Shown: positions 20,044-20,400 of the stretch, piece by piece | Layout of the letters: the number at the start of each line of letters is the position of its first letter | Position numbering within the stretch: the first letter of the stretch is position 1 | The notes under the pieces: model-generated | Seen by the model: only the letters and a program-made list of their open reading frames with translations | Told to the model about the DNA's origin: nothing | Database searches by the model: none | Assembly: GCA_039679375.1 (NCBI GenBank) | Contig: JBDKVA010000100.1 | Span: 1-20,400 of the forward strand | Length of the DNA stretch: 20,400 nucleotides | Reading direction: 5' to 3' | DNA from: JBDKVA01 sp039679375 | GTDB taxonomy: Bacteria; Bacillota; Clostridia; Acetivibrionales; DTU013 | Position numbers and translations under genes: made by a program

Positions 20044-20086
20044 AAAATGCCGAAAAGCCAGATAAAATCTGGCTTTTCGGCATTTT
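20044..20086 (-). terminator. Terminator next to the right serine-tRNA half
   Basis: A perfect 19-bp stem (20044-20062 with 20068-20086) and a five-base loop; the arm touches the CCA end of the tRNA half. On the reverse strand it directly follows the tRNA 3' end, as a native tRNA terminator does. It could also work on the forward strand. Confidence 0.7.
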
Positions 20087-20141
20087 GGCGGAGAGGGCGG
20101 GATTCGAACCCGCGTGCCGTTTCCGACAAACTGATTTCGAG
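20086..20141 (-). repeat. Serine-tRNA(CGA) 3' half, right attachment site of island 2
   Basis: These 56 bases are identical to 16883-16938, again from CCA back to the anticodon loop CTCGAAA, and the 5' half is again missing. The sequence beyond (AAACGTTATTGCC) differs from that at the left site, so another element or remnant starts here. Confidence 0.8.
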
Positions 20142-20400
20142 AAACGTTATTGCCAGAAATTAACTTATATTTTCTTATAAGTTTTTATTACTCCGCACCT
20201 ATAAGCCCTGTCTTTAAGGCATTTTTTTATATTATAGCATATTTCTTTATAATTTTCTACAAAGGTGGTTTGTAAGATCGCGTCAGTTTACTGTAGGGAA
20301 AAAAAGAAAAGAATCATCCTGCAATTTTGAGAGTCAGGAACGCCCTTGACAACAAGCATCTCCCATATGGTTTGCAGCCTGGGCGGCACCCTATGAAAAT
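20142..20400. other. Right edge, no supported gene
   Basis: A weak hairpin GCC..GGC followed by seven T (about 20203-20227) may be a terminator. Frames near the edge (for example reverse-strand RVPPRLQTIWEMLVVKGVPD, stop near 20290) are too short to call. No homology to the left ends of the other islands is visible. Confidence 0.35.

Noticed and set aside
19956..20180. Open frame containing LAERAGFEPACR
   Set aside because: This is the well-known artefact of translating across a tRNA-Ser 3' end; it crosses a 19-bp terminator and the attachment repeat.

Overview
The window looks like accessory DNA of a Bacillota (Clostridia-type) chromosome. It has strong AGGAGG ribosome sites, TTGACA/TATAAT promoters with 17-18 bp spacers, a 2,040-residue cell-surface protein ending in S-layer homology (SLH) repeats, and small islands accreted at serine-tRNA 3' ends. 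Everything here was read by eye; no database search was possible.

Layout. (1) 1-1110: the 5' part of a cytochrome b5-like heme/steroid-binding gene running off the left edge, then a scar made of unrelated pieces: the C-terminal end of an unknown gene, a 45-nt copy of part of the TOPRIM-like gene found at 12.3-13.0 kb, and the first 51 codons of an IS3-type transposase orfA. (2) 1111-2740: an ATPase_2 + DUF234 protein with a very strong promoter. (3) 2740-9360: a truncated tyrosine integrase abutting the SLH protein gene, a mosaic of carbohydrate-binding-like, Ig-like, YDG and MBG modules with a recent internal duplication. (4) 9401-16938, island 1, entered through a serine-tRNA 3' half: a Fic protein divergent from an ATPase/TOPRIM-like pair (probable defence), a DUF3990 (ADP-ribosyltransferase-like) toxin with an HTH partner under a double operator, a decayed metallophosphatase copy, and a reverse-strand cassette with a RlaP-type nucleotidyltransferase. 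(5) 16883-20141, island 2, about 3.2 kb between two identical 56-bp serine-tRNA 3' halves: a 48-codon acidic ORF, an operator array, an AlbA_2/HATPase protein, a metallophosphatase gene broken by a 43-bp hairpin insertion, and a terminator plus 25-codon micro-ORF also present in island 1. (6) 20142-20400: start of a further region with no recognisable gene.

The two islands share left ends (arm-type repeats TGTTAGCA), a promoter-operator (ATTCTAACAC...GTGTTAGAAT), and the right-hand module metallophosphatase - UUCG terminator - micro-ORF, while the central cargo differs. No complete integrase lies in the window, so these look like integrase-dependent satellite cassettes mobilised in trans. The most unusual signals are the 41-43 bp structured insertion found inside two unrelated genes with a compensatory difference in its stem, the shared terminator/micro-ORF module, and the tandem tRNA-Ser accretion itself.
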